In this document: positions 26,790 to 34,996 of the stretch, piece by piece
Numbering within the stretch: the first letter of the stretch is position 1
Layout: the number at the start of each line of letters is the position of its first letter
NCBI GenBank assembly: GCA_946535435.1
Contig: CAMNDM010000009.1
Span: 28,449 to 92,448 of the forward strand
Origin: Physcocola sp002396385
GTDB lineage: Bacteria; Bacteroidota; Bacteroidia; Bacteroidales; Paludibacteraceae
Reading direction: 5' to 3'
Length of the DNA stretch: 64,000 nt
Program-made: the position numbers and the translations under genes
Notes under the pieces: generated by a model
What the model saw: the letters and a program-made list of their open reading frames with translations, nothing else
What the model was told of the DNA's origin: nothing
The model's database searches: none

Positions 26790-27041
26790 ATGAAAAAAGA
26801 CATTCAACCGAGCAATTATCGTCCGGTAGCATTCAAGGATCTTTCTAATGGTGATGTGTTTGTTTCTCGTTCTTGCGCTGATGCAAAGGACACTATCGAA
26901 ATCGATGGTGAAACTCTTCCGCTCATCAAGCTTGAAATTTCTAACACTTCTCACCCATTCTACACTGGTAAGCAGAAGCTTGTTGATACCGCAGGTATGG
27001 TCGACAAGTTCAACAGCCGTTACGGTGCCCGCAAAAAGTAA
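26790..27041 (+). CDS. rpmE2: 50S ribosomal protein L31 type B
   Basis: An 83-residue protein with the type B L31 sequence: MKKDIQPSNYRPVAFKD, the ISNTSHPFYTGKQKLVDTAG core and GMVDKFNSRYGA at the end. It lacks the CxxC zinc ligands of type A L31 (C- form), as is usual in Bacteroidota. Binds the central protuberance of the large ribosomal subunit. Monocistronic, with its own promoter box and perfect terminator, and a structured leader. Confidence 0.97.
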   Translation: MKKDIQPSNYRPVAFKDLSNGDVFVSRSCADAKDTIEIDGETLPLIKLEISNTSHPFYTGKQKLVDTAGMVDKFNSRYGARKK

Positions 27042-27067
27042 GTATTTATTTGCGGTTTATAGGTATA

Positions 27068-27102
27068 GGGTACTTTCTTATTTTAGAAAGTACCCTTTTT
27101 TT
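27068..27102 (+). terminator. Intrinsic terminator of rpmE2
   Basis: Perfect 11-bp stem GGGTACTTTCT / AGAAAGTACCC with a 6-base loop, followed by seven T. Confidence 0.95.
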
Positions 27103-27104
27103 CT

Positions 27105-27112
27105 TAACTTTG
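27105..27112 (+). promoter_or_regulatory. -7 promoter box of nadK
   Basis: TAACTTTG immediately after the L31 terminator, 34 bases before the nadK ATG. Confidence 0.5.
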
Positions 27113-27146
27113 CGGTTGTTGATAATTTTTAGGTCGCATAATCAGA

Positions 27147-28076
27147 ATGAAGGCTGTTATTTTTGGTAATACACTCAGGAACGAGGTCGCTCTTTACTCT
27201 TTCAGGTTGCTTGAGGCGCTAAACCGTTATGGCGTGGAAGTGCTGATGGAACGAGATTTTTTGGTGTTCCTCAGAGAGTGCGGATTTGAGGCTGACCAAT
27301 TTGTAAACGAAAAAAACCTTATTGATTATCGTGATTACGAGGCTGACTTCGCCTTCTCGGTGGGGGGAGATGGAACCTTTATTCACAGTACGGCTAAACT
27401 GGGCAAACGGATGATCCCTATGATTGGCATTAATGCCGGGCGTCTGGGTTTCTTGACCGATATTGACGGTGACCAGATCGACGATGTGGTCAAACATTTG
27501 GTCGATGGAGACTATACCCTTACTGAAAGGGGGCTGCTTCACCTGCACACCGACGAGAAGGTCTATACCGATTTTACTTATGCTCTTAACGAAATTGCCA
27601 TTACCAAACAAGATACAGCTTCGCTTATAACTATCCATACTTGGGTGGATGGCACTTACCTGACATCGTATCAGGCCGACGGACTAATCGTTTCTACTGC
27701 CACGGGGTCGACCGCTTATGCTATGAGTGTGGGGGGGCCTATACTTATGCCTAATCTGCCTGGCATTATTATAATTCCTGTGGCTCCGCACAGTTTGACA
27801 AGTCGTCCGCTTATTGTTCCTGATACCTCTGTCGTAGAACTACAAGTGGAGAGCCGAAACAATCGTTTCCTTATTGCTCTTGATGGACGTCCGAATGTGT
27901 TCGACGAAAAAATTAAATGCCGTATATATAAATCTGCTTCACGTACCGTTAAGACGGTTAAACTGAACAATCACCATTTTTTCGACACACTGCATGAAAA
28001 ATTACATTGGGGTGCCGATAACCGCAAGTTCCTGAAGTATGGTTATGACGATGACTTGGTTAGCAAAGGTGACTGA
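27147..28076 (+). CDS. nadK: NAD kinase
   Basis: Phosphorylates NAD to NADP. The hallmark GGDGT is in AFSVGGDGTFIHSTAKLG (about residue 75), followed by GINAGRLGFLTDI, NEIAI, and the second conserved block ADGLIVSTATGSTAYAMSVGGP. The 309-residue length is normal for bacterial NadK. It is followed after 13 bases by fmt in the same direction, so the two may be co-transcribed. Confidence 0.96.
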   Translation: MKAVIFGNTLRNEVALYSFRLLEALNRYGVEVLMERDFLVFLRECGFEADQFVNEKNLIDYRDYEADFAFSVGGDGTFIHSTAKLGKRMIPMIGINAGRLGFLTDIDGDQIDDVVKHLVDGDYTLTERGLLHLHTDEKVYTDFTYALNEIAITKQDTASLITIHTWVDGTYLTSYQADGLIVSTATGSTAYAMSVGGPILMPNLPGIIIIPVAPHSLTSRPLIVPDTSVVELQVESRNNRFLIALDGRPNVFDEKIKCRIYKSASRTVKTVKLNNHHFFDTLHEKLHWGADNRKFLKYGYDDDLVSKGD

Positions 28077-28089
28077 AAAAAGTTTTTGT

Positions 28090-29088
28090 ATGAATAAGAA
28101 TGAACTTAAAATAGTTTATATGGGTACGCCCGATTTCGCTGTTGAACCCCTTCGCCGCTTGGTTGAGGGCGGATACAACGTGGTGGGTGTTGTTACTATG
28201 CCTGACAAACCTGCCGGACGTGGCCACAAAATCCAATTCTCACCTGTTAAACAATTTGCTCTCCAACACAATTTGCGTTTGCTACAGCCAGCGAAGTTGA
28301 AAGACGAGGGCTTCGTAGAGGAACTTAGAAGCCTTTGTGCTGACCTGCAGATTGTGGTTGCTTTCAGAATGTTGCCTGAGGTTGTATGGAATATGCCGCC
28401 GTTAGGCACTTTCAACCTTCATGCCTCTCTCCTGCCACAGTACCGGGGGGCGGCTCCAATTAACTGGGCTATCATTAACGGCGATACCGAAACGGGTGTT
28501 ACAACTTTCTTCCTGACTCATGAAATTGATACGGGAAAGATAATACAACAGGAAAAAATCGCTATTTCTGATACAGACACTGCCGAGACTATTCACGATG
28601 CTCTTATGTACAAGGGAGCGGAACTCTTGTTACAAACCGTCGATAACATTATTGCAGGTAAAGTGACTCCAAAACCGCAAGAAGAACTCTATGTGTCGGC
28701 CGACGAACTGAGACCTGCTCCTAAAATCTTTAAAGACACCTGTTATGTCGATTTCTCGCAACCTGCGAAAAAAGTATACGACCTTGTCCGTGGCCTGTCT
28801 CCTTATCCGGCAGCCTGGTGTAATCTCGTGTCTGCGTCGGGTGATATGTTGGCGGTTAAGATTTATGAAACTGCCAAGATAGATGACCGCTCTGCTAAAA
28901 GCCCAGGCTCAATTGAAACAGATGGCAAAAGTTTTATTAAAGTTGCGTGTGGCTGTGGTGCTGTTGAATTACGATCCATTTTGCTGCCGGGAAAAAAACG
29001 TATGGGAGTGGCTGAACTGCTACGGGGCTTCCATATCGACAGCTCTTTTTCTTTCGTACTGAAAAAAGATGTCGTTTTTGGTGAATAG
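28090..29088 (+). CDS. fmt: Methionyl-tRNA formyltransferase
   Basis: Formylates initiator Met-tRNA. The N-terminal formyltransferase domain starts IVYMGTPDFAVEPL and carries the catalytic Asn/His region NLHASLLPQYRGAAPINWAI plus GVTTFFLTHEIDTG; the C-terminal OB-like domain follows after about residue 205. The ATG at 28090 is chosen: it begins directly before the conserved MGTPDFA start, whereas the longer frame from 28039 would overlap the nadK coding end by 38 bases and add a non-conserved leader. Confidence 0.96.
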   Translation: MNKNELKIVYMGTPDFAVEPLRRLVEGGYNVVGVVTMPDKPAGRGHKIQFSPVKQFALQHNLRLLQPAKLKDEGFVEELRSLCADLQIVVAFRMLPEVVWNMPPLGTFNLHASLLPQYRGAAPINWAIINGDTETGVTTFFLTHEIDTGKIIQQEKIAISDTDTAETIHDALMYKGAELLLQTVDNIIAGKVTPKPQEELYVSADELRPAPKIFKDTCYVDFSQPAKKVYDLVRGLSPYPAAWCNLVSASGDMLAVKIYETAKIDDRSAKSPGSIETDGKSFIKVACGCGAVELRSILLPGKKRMGVAELLRGFHIDSSFSFVLKKDVVFGE

Positions 29089-29306
29089 AGGGAGTCTTCT
29101 ATTGTTGTTTTTTTCCCCTGATGAGTGAAAAACAAATAATTTGATAAAATTCTTGCTCCTAAAGAAGATTTTTTGTTTATTTGCATAGTTTACGTTCCTT
29201 TATGGAATGGTTTTTGCATTTCTTATATTGTTACAATTCTTTTTTATTAATTTAAATTTTACGCCTATAGATACATTCCTACTTTGAACTTTTAAATAAG
29301 ACAAAG

Positions 29307-29906
29307 ATGAAGAATGCGTTGAGTGAATGCACCGATGAACAGTTGGTGCAGATGTATGCCGATGGCAATATCCCTGCTTTTGATGTATTATTGTCGCGGT
29401 ATAAGCGTAAAGTGTTCTCCTATATCATGCTGAGTGTGAAAGATTACGACTTGGCGAATGATATCTTTCAGGATACTTTTATTAAGGCAATTACAACCAT
29501 ACGTAATCGCAAATACTCCGAAATGGGCAAATTCTCGGCTTGGATTGTCCGCATTGCGCATAATTTAGTTGTTGACCAATACCGGCGTAGTTCCGCTGAG
29601 AATAATGTGCCTGGAGAAGTGGAAGATGAATTGGGACATACTGTATTCGACACTTTGCCTGTTTACGACAGAAATGTGGAGGATATTATGTTGGAAAACC
29701 AGGTGTTGCAAGATGTGAGGCAGTTGGTAGAACTGTTGCCTGAGTCGCAGCGGACTGTGCTACTGATGCGCTTCTATCAAAATTTATCTTTTAAGGAGAT
29801 TGCCGAAATGCAGGGGGTCAGCATCAATACTGCGTTAGGCCGTATGCGTTATGCCCTGATGAACCTTCGCCGTATGGCTGAGGAAAATAATGTTTCTTTT
29901 GCTTAA
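29307..29906 (+). CDS. ECF-family RNA polymerase sigma factor
   Basis: A 199-residue sigma-70 family protein. Region 2 (AFDVLLSRYKRKVFSYIM ... DLANDIFQDTFIKAI ... FSAWIVRIAHNLVVDQYRR) and region 4 (VELLPESQRTVLLMRFYQ ... FKEIAEMQGVSINTALGR) are complete, separated by a short acidic linker. No adjacent anti-sigma factor or TonB-receptor gene is seen, so it is not of the FecI-FecR arrangement; similar orphan ECF factors are widespread in Bacteroidales. Target promoters unknown. Confidence 0.93.
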   Translation: MKNALSECTDEQLVQMYADGNIPAFDVLLSRYKRKVFSYIMLSVKDYDLANDIFQDTFIKAITTIRNRKYSEMGKFSAWIVRIAHNLVVDQYRRSSAENNVPGEVEDELGHTVFDTLPVYDRNVEDIMLENQVLQDVRQLVELLPESQRTVLLMRFYQNLSFKEIAEMQGVSINTALGRMRYALMNLRRMAEENNVSFA

Positions 29907-29950
29907 ACTTCCCCTATTTTATGTGGGTTTAATTTTCATAGGTTAAGTTG

Positions 29951-29993
29951 ACAGGCGGTTGCTGTTCCCGGCAGAAACCGCCTGTGTTTTTTT
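29951..29993 (+). terminator. Intrinsic terminator of the ECF sigma gene
   Basis: 10-bp perfect stem ACAGGCGGTT / AACCGCCTGT enclosing a 15-base loop, followed by G and seven T. Confidence 0.9.
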
Positions 29994-30050
29994 CTGGGCT
30001 TTGTCGTAGGTTGGTAAAACGAGGACATCTGTCTGCTCTTTGTTTCCAAT

Positions 30051-31292
30051 TTACTCCTTGCACTGCTGTGGAGCGACAATGTTTAAAATTACACTGACGG
30101 CTGCATGAAGCGATGGTATTGGAACGAATTCGAAGCGGCCGTGGAAGTTAAGGCCGCCTGCAAACAGATTTGGACATGGCAGTCCCATGAACGATAGTTG
30201 TGCTCCGTCGGTACCTCCACGCACTGGCTGGATTACGGGTTCTATGCCTGCCTGTCTCATCGCTTTTTCTGCCCTTTCAACTATATGCATAACTGGCGAT
30301 ATCTGTTCTATCATGTTACGGTATTGGTCGTTTATTGTTATTTCTACCGCTTTTTCTCCATATTTGTGCTGGAGGTAGGTCGCAATCTGTTCTAACTGCT
30401 CTTTGCGTCTGGCGAAACGGTTGCTGTCGTGGTCGCGGACAATGTAACTCAGTGTGGCATTTTCCACACATCCGTCCATATGTGTGAGGTGGAAGAAGCC
30501 TTCCCGCCCCTCGGTATGCTCTGGAACCTCGTTGGCAGGCAGCATACTGTTAAATTCCATGGCAAGTTTACTGGCGTTTACCATCCTGTCTTTTGCCGAT
30601 CCTGGGTGTATGTTTCTGCCGTTGAAGACTATATTTGCCGATGCGGCGTTAAAATTCTCGTATTCCAGCTCGCCAATTTCTCCTCCGTCGATTGTATAGG
30701 CCCAATTGGCCCTGAATTTTTTTACGTCGAATTTGTCGCTACCCCTGCCTATTTCTTCGTCGGGTGTGAACGCTATTTTAATGGCTCCGTGCTTGATTTC
30801 GGGGTGTTGTGTCAGGTAGGCGGCTGTTGTCACAATTTCAGCTATGCCTGCTTTATCGTCTGCGCCAAGAAGGGTAGTGCCGTCGGTCACAATCAGCTCC
30901 TGTCCTTTGTATTTCAGCATTTCGGGGTAGTCGGTCGGATTCAGGGTAATGCCTTTCTGCTCGTTTAAAACAATCGGTTGACCGTCAAAATAAACTATTT
31001 TGGCCTTTATGCCATTCCCGTTGGCATCAGGACTGGTATCGAGGTGGGCAATCAAGCCTATTGTGGGTTGGCCTTCCTGGTTTTCTGGCAGGGTGGCATA
31101 CACGTATCCCCAAGCATCTTGTTCAACCTCTTTCAATCCGATTTTTTCCAACTCTTCTTTCAGATAGGCGCCCAGTTTCAACTGTTTTGCTGTGGAGGGA
31201 CAGGTTTCGCTTGCCTCGTCGCTCTGGGTGTCGAAACTAACATAGTGCAAGAACCTTTCAACTAATCCATCATAACGCTCGTTTTTGTCCAT
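30051..31292 (-). CDS. pepT: Peptidase T (tripeptide aminopeptidase)
   Basis: M20-family dizinc aminopeptidase releasing the N-terminal residue of tripeptides. Metal ligands are visible: His-Asp in GLIAHLDTSPDANG, bridging Asp in LLGADDKAGIAE, catalytic Glu pair in TPDEEIGRGSD, plus GGEIGELEYENFNAA, and the final His in AGGLNFHGRFEF. NIHPGSAKDRMVNA is the dimer-domain signature. The 413-residue length is normal. It is the last gene of a three-gene minus-strand run (metallophosphoesterase, unknown protein, pepT), 3 bases after the preceding stop, so co-transcription is very likely. Confidence 0.96.
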   Translation of the reverse strand: MDKNERYDGLVERFLHYVSFDTQSDEASETCPSTAKQLKLGAYLKEELEKIGLKEVEQDAWGYVYATLPENQEGQPTIGLIAHLDTSPDANGNGIKAKIVYFDGQPIVLNEQKGITLNPTDYPEMLKYKGQELIVTDGTTLLGADDKAGIAEIVTTAAYLTQHPEIKHGAIKIAFTPDEEIGRGSDKFDVKKFRANWAYTIDGGEIGELEYENFNAASANIVFNGRNIHPGSAKDRMVNASKLAMEFNSMLPANEVPEHTEGREGFFHLTHMDGCVENATLSYIVRDHDSNRFARRKEQLEQIATYLQHKYGEKAVEITINDQYRNMIEQISPVMHIVERAEKAMRQAGIEPVIQPVRGGTDGAQLSFMGLPCPNLFAGGLNFHGRFEFVPIPSLHAAVSVILNIVAPQQCKE

Positions 31293-31295
31293 ACC

Positions 31296-32288
31296 TTATT
31301 GTTTGTTATAGCTGTCTACAAAGTTGTTGAAGCGGCTGTTGACGTTGTCGACAGATTCTTCTTCCAACGATAAAATGCTCTGTTTGTTTAGTGAGGAAAT
31401 AAAGTCGGCGAGTTCTATTATCTTTGGACCAATGTTTACTCCGTCCGTCTTGGTGCTGATGAGTTTTGCCAGTTGTTGGTTGTTACTCTGGCGTAGGTAA
31501 TCGAGCATCGAACCGGTCTTCCTTACTGTATATGCAGTTTCTTGTAGAATGCTCTGCAACCAACTGAAGAAGCGTATAGCATATTGGCGGCGCATAATTT
31601 CTCGTTTACAGACAACTATATCTTCGGCCTCTTTTACTATTTTTTTCAGCAGGTTGTTTTTTGATATGTCTTTCCTTCCTCCGTCGCCAAGCATGGCACA
31701 GCGGTCGCGCAGGTCTTGTTCCTCCTTGGGCAGGTTTATCTCGTTCTTGATTTTCATTTCGTCTTGCATTTCCAACAAGAAAGCCTTGTTCTGGTCGTTA
31801 ATGGCGCCCAAAACGTCCATAGCAAAGGCAATACCGCCCTTCTGGTTGGCACATTTTTCCATTAAAGCCTGTAGCTCTGTGCCGATGCGTTGCTGCAATT
31901 CGCCCATCTTCCTGTTCATTTCTGCCGCAGTCGGAACCATTTCCTCTATATATTTGGTGGCTGTCGCATAAGCAGGAGCTCCCTCGTCCAACTGTTTCAT
32001 GTGTTCTTCTGGTTGGGGACTCATAAAGTAGTCAATAGTACAGTCGAAATTGTTGTTCTCCCTTATGTGAACGTTGCTGCTGTCTATCCAGTCGTTGGCA
32101 GTTTGTGCCGCATTCTTCTGAATGTCGGTTTCCAATAAAATGTCAATCAGTCTGTTGACCGTTAATAGGTGGCGGGCTTTGTCTTCGGCTTCTTTCTTGA
32201 AGAAGAACGTTTCCTTTTCCAAATCGTCAACCCAGTTTGTGTTGCTGCGTTCGAAGTTAAACAGCATCCTTTTCAGAGATTCAAACAT
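31296..32288 (-). CDS. Unknown helical cytoplasmic protein, 330 residues
   Basis: No recognised family. Almost entirely helical and charged, with no signal peptide or membrane segment. Coiled-coil-prone stretches include RKMGELQQRIGTELQALMEK and MQDEMKIKNEINLPKEEQD. Located between a YfcE-like phosphoesterase (42-base gap) and pepT (3-base gap) in an operon-like run. Confidence 0.75.
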   Translation of the reverse strand: MFESLKRMLFNFERSNTNWVDDLEKETFFFKKEAEDKARHLLTVNRLIDILLETDIQKNAAQTANDWIDSSNVHIRENNNFDCTIDYFMSPQPEEHMKQLDEGAPAYATATKYIEEMVPTAAEMNRKMGELQQRIGTELQALMEKCANQKGGIAFAMDVLGAINDQNKAFLLEMQDEMKIKNEINLPKEEQDLRDRCAMLGDGGRKDISKNNLLKKIVKEAEDIVVCKREIMRRQYAIRFFSWLQSILQETAYTVRKTGSMLDYLRQSNNQQLAKLISTKTDGVNIGPKIIELADFISSLNKQSILSLEEESVDNVNSRFNNFVDSYNKQ

Positions 32289-32330
32289 AGTATATATTGT
32301 ATTCTTTTGTTTCTTTTGTTGAATAATGTA

Positions 32331-32825
32331 CTATTTTTCACCCAATTCTATGACTTCCATATCCTTTATTGTTTCCCCGTCGATGGTGAACCTTAGTAGG
32401 GTTCTTACCTGTTGCATTCCGTAACGGCCTGCTGCCCCGGGGTTGACACAAAGCATATCGCGTTTTTGGTCATACTTTACGCGCAGAATATGTGAATGTC
32501 CGCAAACGAATAACTTTGGCTTTTCACTGTTTATGGTGTCAATGGCGTTTGATGCATATTTGCCAGGGTAGCCGCCTATGTGGGTCATGAAGACTTTTAC
32601 GTCTTCAATCTCGAACACTAGTTCCTTCTTGTAGCGGAGCCTGATGTCCTGCCCGTCTATGTTGCCGTATACAGCCCTGAACATTTTGTATCTTTCGAAG
32701 CGTTCCGCCAATTCCAGACTGCCGATGTCTCCGGCATGCCACACCTCGTCGCATTCGTCGAAGTACTTGGTGTAGCGGTCGTCCCAATAGGCATGGGTGT
32801 CCGATAATAAGCCGATTCTCGTCAT
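32331..32825 (-). CDS. YfcE-type metallophosphoesterase
   Basis: A 164-residue calcineurin-like phosphoesterase with the full metal-ligand series: GLLSDTHAYWDD (D-x-H), WHAGDIGS (GD), AVYGNIDGQD (GN-D), MTHIGGYPG (H) and VCGHSHILR (GHSH). Members hydrolyse phosphodiester bonds in small substrates; physiological role unknown. First gene of the run that continues into the unknown helical protein and pepT, behind a -7 box TATCTTTG (32848-32855, minus). Confidence 0.92.
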   Translation of the reverse strand: MTRIGLLSDTHAYWDDRYTKYFDECDEVWHAGDIGSLELAERFERYKMFRAVYGNIDGQDIRLRYKKELVFEIEDVKVFMTHIGGYPGKYASNAIDTINSEKPKLFVCGHSHILRVKYDQKRDMLCVNPGAAGRYGMQQVRTLLRFTIDGETIKDMEVIELGEK

Positions 32826-32847
32826 TCTTTGTCTTTATTGTTATTTG

Positions 32848-32855
32848 CAAAGATA
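32848..32855 (-). promoter_or_regulatory. -7 promoter box of the phosphoesterase-pepT run
   Basis: TATCTTTG on the minus strand, 23 bases before the ATG at 32825. Confidence 0.5.
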
Positions 32856-33020
32856 ATGCTTTTAGACAAATTAATATCTCTTTTATACCCAATCTGTTCC
32901 ACCGTTTGTTTGGGAAGTTGCCGCTTTTGTAAGGTGATAATATTTAGACTTTTAAATTATAGGTTAATATTCTGCGTTTCTGCTATAGGAAATTAAAAAT
33001 ATTTTATAACTTTGTTCCCA

Positions 33021-33093
33021 ATTCAAACATTACTTTTTTATAAACACATAAGAAGGTCTTTCGTTGTGAAACGAGAGACCTTTCATCTTTTTT
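33021..33093 (+). ncRNA. Candidate small RNA with own promoter box and terminator
   Basis: The plus strand has TAACTTTG (33007-33014) and, 38 bases later, a 13-bp hairpin (AAGGTCTTTCGTT / AACGAGAGACCTT, loop GTGA, 33053-33082) then TCATC and six T. Both flanking genes are on the minus strand, so this terminator serves neither. A transcript of about 73 bases is implied. The -33 element is poor. Family not recognised. Confidence 0.45.
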
Positions 33094-33102
33094 GTACGAA
33101 AT

Positions 33103-33136
33103 AAAAAAGACGGACATTACTTTCGAAATGCCCGTC
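33103..33136 (-). terminator. Intrinsic terminator of the DUF1573 operon
   Basis: Minus strand 10-bp stem GACGGGCATT / AATGTCCGTC (one G-T pair), 8-base loop, followed by TTTTTT. Located 22 bases after the stop at 33158. Confidence 0.85.
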
Positions 33137-33157
33137 TTTTCTTGTCTTTAGTTCCGT

Positions 33158-34291
33158 TTATTTGAAACTTCCCTTCAATGTTGCACCCGATGTCGAGTTG
33201 TTAGGGTCGTTGCAGATAATGGTTGCGCGGTAGTTGAACTCTCCTGGTTTAGAGTTGCCAGAGGTGATAAGGAACTCAATGTCTGCCTTCTTTCCTGGCT
33301 TGATAGCTTTGGTAGGCCAAGAAACAACCTTTGCATTCTCGTTGTTGGTCTTCACCTTGTGGATGAGCAACTCGCTCTTACCATTGTTAGTAACGGTGAG
33401 TTTGTATTTCTTCTTTGCACCTTTTTCTATTGTGCCAAGGTCGTTTGTTGTCGACACAGAAAGTACAGGAGCGTTGGCCTTGTCTTCGGCTGTCATATTG
33501 GCAAAGTTCTCTCGGATGGTAGCGTGAACAGTGACTTTCTTGTTCTTTTCTATATTGCCGTTGACAACGACGTCGAAAGTAGGGAGAATTTCGCCCCAAT
33601 CGTTGGCTGCCTCACTGTTGAAGGTCACTTCGATTGTACCTTTCCCCTTTGGCTCCAGTTTTTCTGGATTTGCTTTCAAAGTAAGGTACTTTGGAGCGTT
33701 AGCGAAAGTAATAACAGCTTCTTTGTCGCTGTTGTTCATTACCTGTATCTTCTCGGTCTTCGAAGTTGGGTATTCAATGGTACGCATATATACGTTCATT
33801 GTCTTCAAGCGGAAGTCTCCAATGTTTGATGGATATTCTTCTTCTGGTGTCTTAACCTTTGGAATAACCTCACCCTTGATGGTCAAACGCTGGTTTGCCT
33901 CGGCGTTCGATGTTACCGTAATGGTCTTGTTGAAAGCGCCTGGACGGCCGCTTGCATTATAGGTCGCTGTTACAAAGCCTGTGTCGCCTGGAGCAACTGG
34001 GGTCTTTGTCCAGTTTGGAGTTGTACAACCGCAACTTGCCCTTACCTTCTGAAGAACCAAATCGCTTTTACCGGTGTTCTTGAAGGTGAATGTACAAGTG
34101 ACTTTTCCACGTTCCTCTGGGAATGTTCCGAAGTCGTGGCTGGTCTTGGTGAATGTGATCTGTGGCGCAAGGGCCGCAGAGTCTGTCGCTGCTTTCTTGA
34201 TTGCGGCAGGATCTTCTGCCGCATTGGCAGTAGTTATGTTTGCTATACCGCATGCAAGTGCTGCAGCAAACATCCATACAGTTCTTTTCAT
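33158..34291 (-). CDS. Exported DUF1573 protein, multi-domain
   Basis: A signal peptide (MKRTVWMFAAALACGIANIT) is followed by three Ig-like/ASPM-SPD-2-Hydin-type beta domains. The first (about residues 45-140) is a DUF1573 domain with SHDFGTFPEERGKVTC, the conserved cysteine pair ASCGCTTPNWT, and GRPGAFNKTITVTSNA. The following domains (about 150-260 and 270-375) have the same fold but lack CGC. The protein ends KGSFK. Function unknown; these are abundant exported proteins in Bacteroidota. It lies 31 bases after a shorter DUF1573 paralogue, likely in one transcript. Confidence 0.85.
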   Translation of the reverse strand: MKRTVWMFAAALACGIANITTANAAEDPAAIKKAATDSAALAPQITFTKTSHDFGTFPEERGKVTCTFTFKNTGKSDLVLQKVRASCGCTTPNWTKTPVAPGDTGFVTATYNASGRPGAFNKTITVTSNAEANQRLTIKGEVIPKVKTPEEEYPSNIGDFRLKTMNVYMRTIEYPTSKTEKIQVMNNSDKEAVITFANAPKYLTLKANPEKLEPKGKGTIEVTFNSEAANDWGEILPTFDVVVNGNIEKNKKVTVHATIRENFANMTAEDKANAPVLSVSTTNDLGTIEKGAKKKYKLTVTNNGKSELLIHKVKTNNENAKVVSWPTKAIKPGKKADIEFLITSGNSKPGEFNYRATIICNDPNNSTSGATLKGSFK

Positions 34292-34322
34292 TTCTGTTAT
34301 GAATTTTTATTGTTTCCTGTTT

Positions 34323-34721
34323 TTACTTTAGTTCTTCTTTGTTTGCGTCTTTTTCCAAAAGCACTTCACCTACAATCTGCAAGCGGGTAACCCCTTGGTT
34401 CGATGTTACGGTGATTGTCTTTGAAAATGCGCCTGGACGGCCCTTCGCGTTGTAAGTAACCTCAACTTGTCCTTTCTCTCCAGGCCCTACTGGCGTTTTT
34501 GTCCAGGTAGGTGTAGTGCAGCCACAACTTGCCTTCACGTCTTGCAAAACTATTGGCGCCTTCGAAGTGTTGGTGAATTCGAATATGTGTGTGACCTTGC
34601 CCTTTGCTTCTGAGAATGTCCCGAAATCGTGTTTGATTTGTGCGAACGAGGCTGCTTCTTCAGCTACAGCACTTATGGCAAATGCTACAAGTGCGGCGAA
34701 AATCATAAAAATCTTTTTCAT
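34323..34721 (-). CDS. Exported single-domain DUF1573 protein
   Basis: A 132-residue protein: signal peptide (MKKIFMIFAALVAFAISAVA) plus one DUF1573 domain with the same motifs as its neighbour (KHDFGTFSEAKGKVTHIFEF, ASCGCTTPTWTKTPV, GRPGAFSKTITVTSNQ). The start at 34721 is taken because the signal peptide begins there and the -7 box TATATTTG (34780-34787, minus) lies 59 bases upstream; the open frame extends 75 codons further but crosses that promoter. Evidently a tandem duplicate of the first domain of the downstream gene. Confidence 0.9.
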   Translation of the reverse strand: MKKIFMIFAALVAFAISAVAEEAASFAQIKHDFGTFSEAKGKVTHIFEFTNTSKAPIVLQDVKASCGCTTPTWTKTPVGPGEKGQVEVTYNAKGRPGAFSKTITVTSNQGVTRLQIVGEVLLEKDANKEELK

Positions 34722-34779
34722 TGCTTTATCTTTTTTAGTTTTTTTTCTTGGTTCGGGCAACTTTGCCTCCTTGGTTTGG

Positions 34780-34787
34780 CAAATATA
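34780..34787 (-). promoter_or_regulatory. -7 promoter box of the DUF1573 pair
   Basis: TATATTTG on the minus strand; leader about 50 bases. No good -33. Confidence 0.5.
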
Positions 34788-34996
34788 CAAATAATATGGC
34801 TTAAAATGTTTTTTATTTTGTAGTAAATGTCGTTCAAAGGAGACTTTGTAACCTCTCGTTTTTTCGTATTCCAAAAACCATGCCGTGTTTTCGCATTTCT
34901 CCCAAGTAATCTTTAATTTTGTGTTAAAATGTATTTTAGGAGGCAAGAGGTCGTTTTAACTCCTTTCCCTCCTTCCCGATTTCTGAATTTCGTAAA

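Larger units (their letters stand above)
32826..33157. other. Intergenic region, phosphoesterase to DUF1573 gene
   Basis: No protein gene is seen. The left end holds the phosphoesterase promoter; the middle holds a plus-strand -7 box and terminator (candidate small RNA); the right end holds the DUF1573 terminator. Confidence 0.6.
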
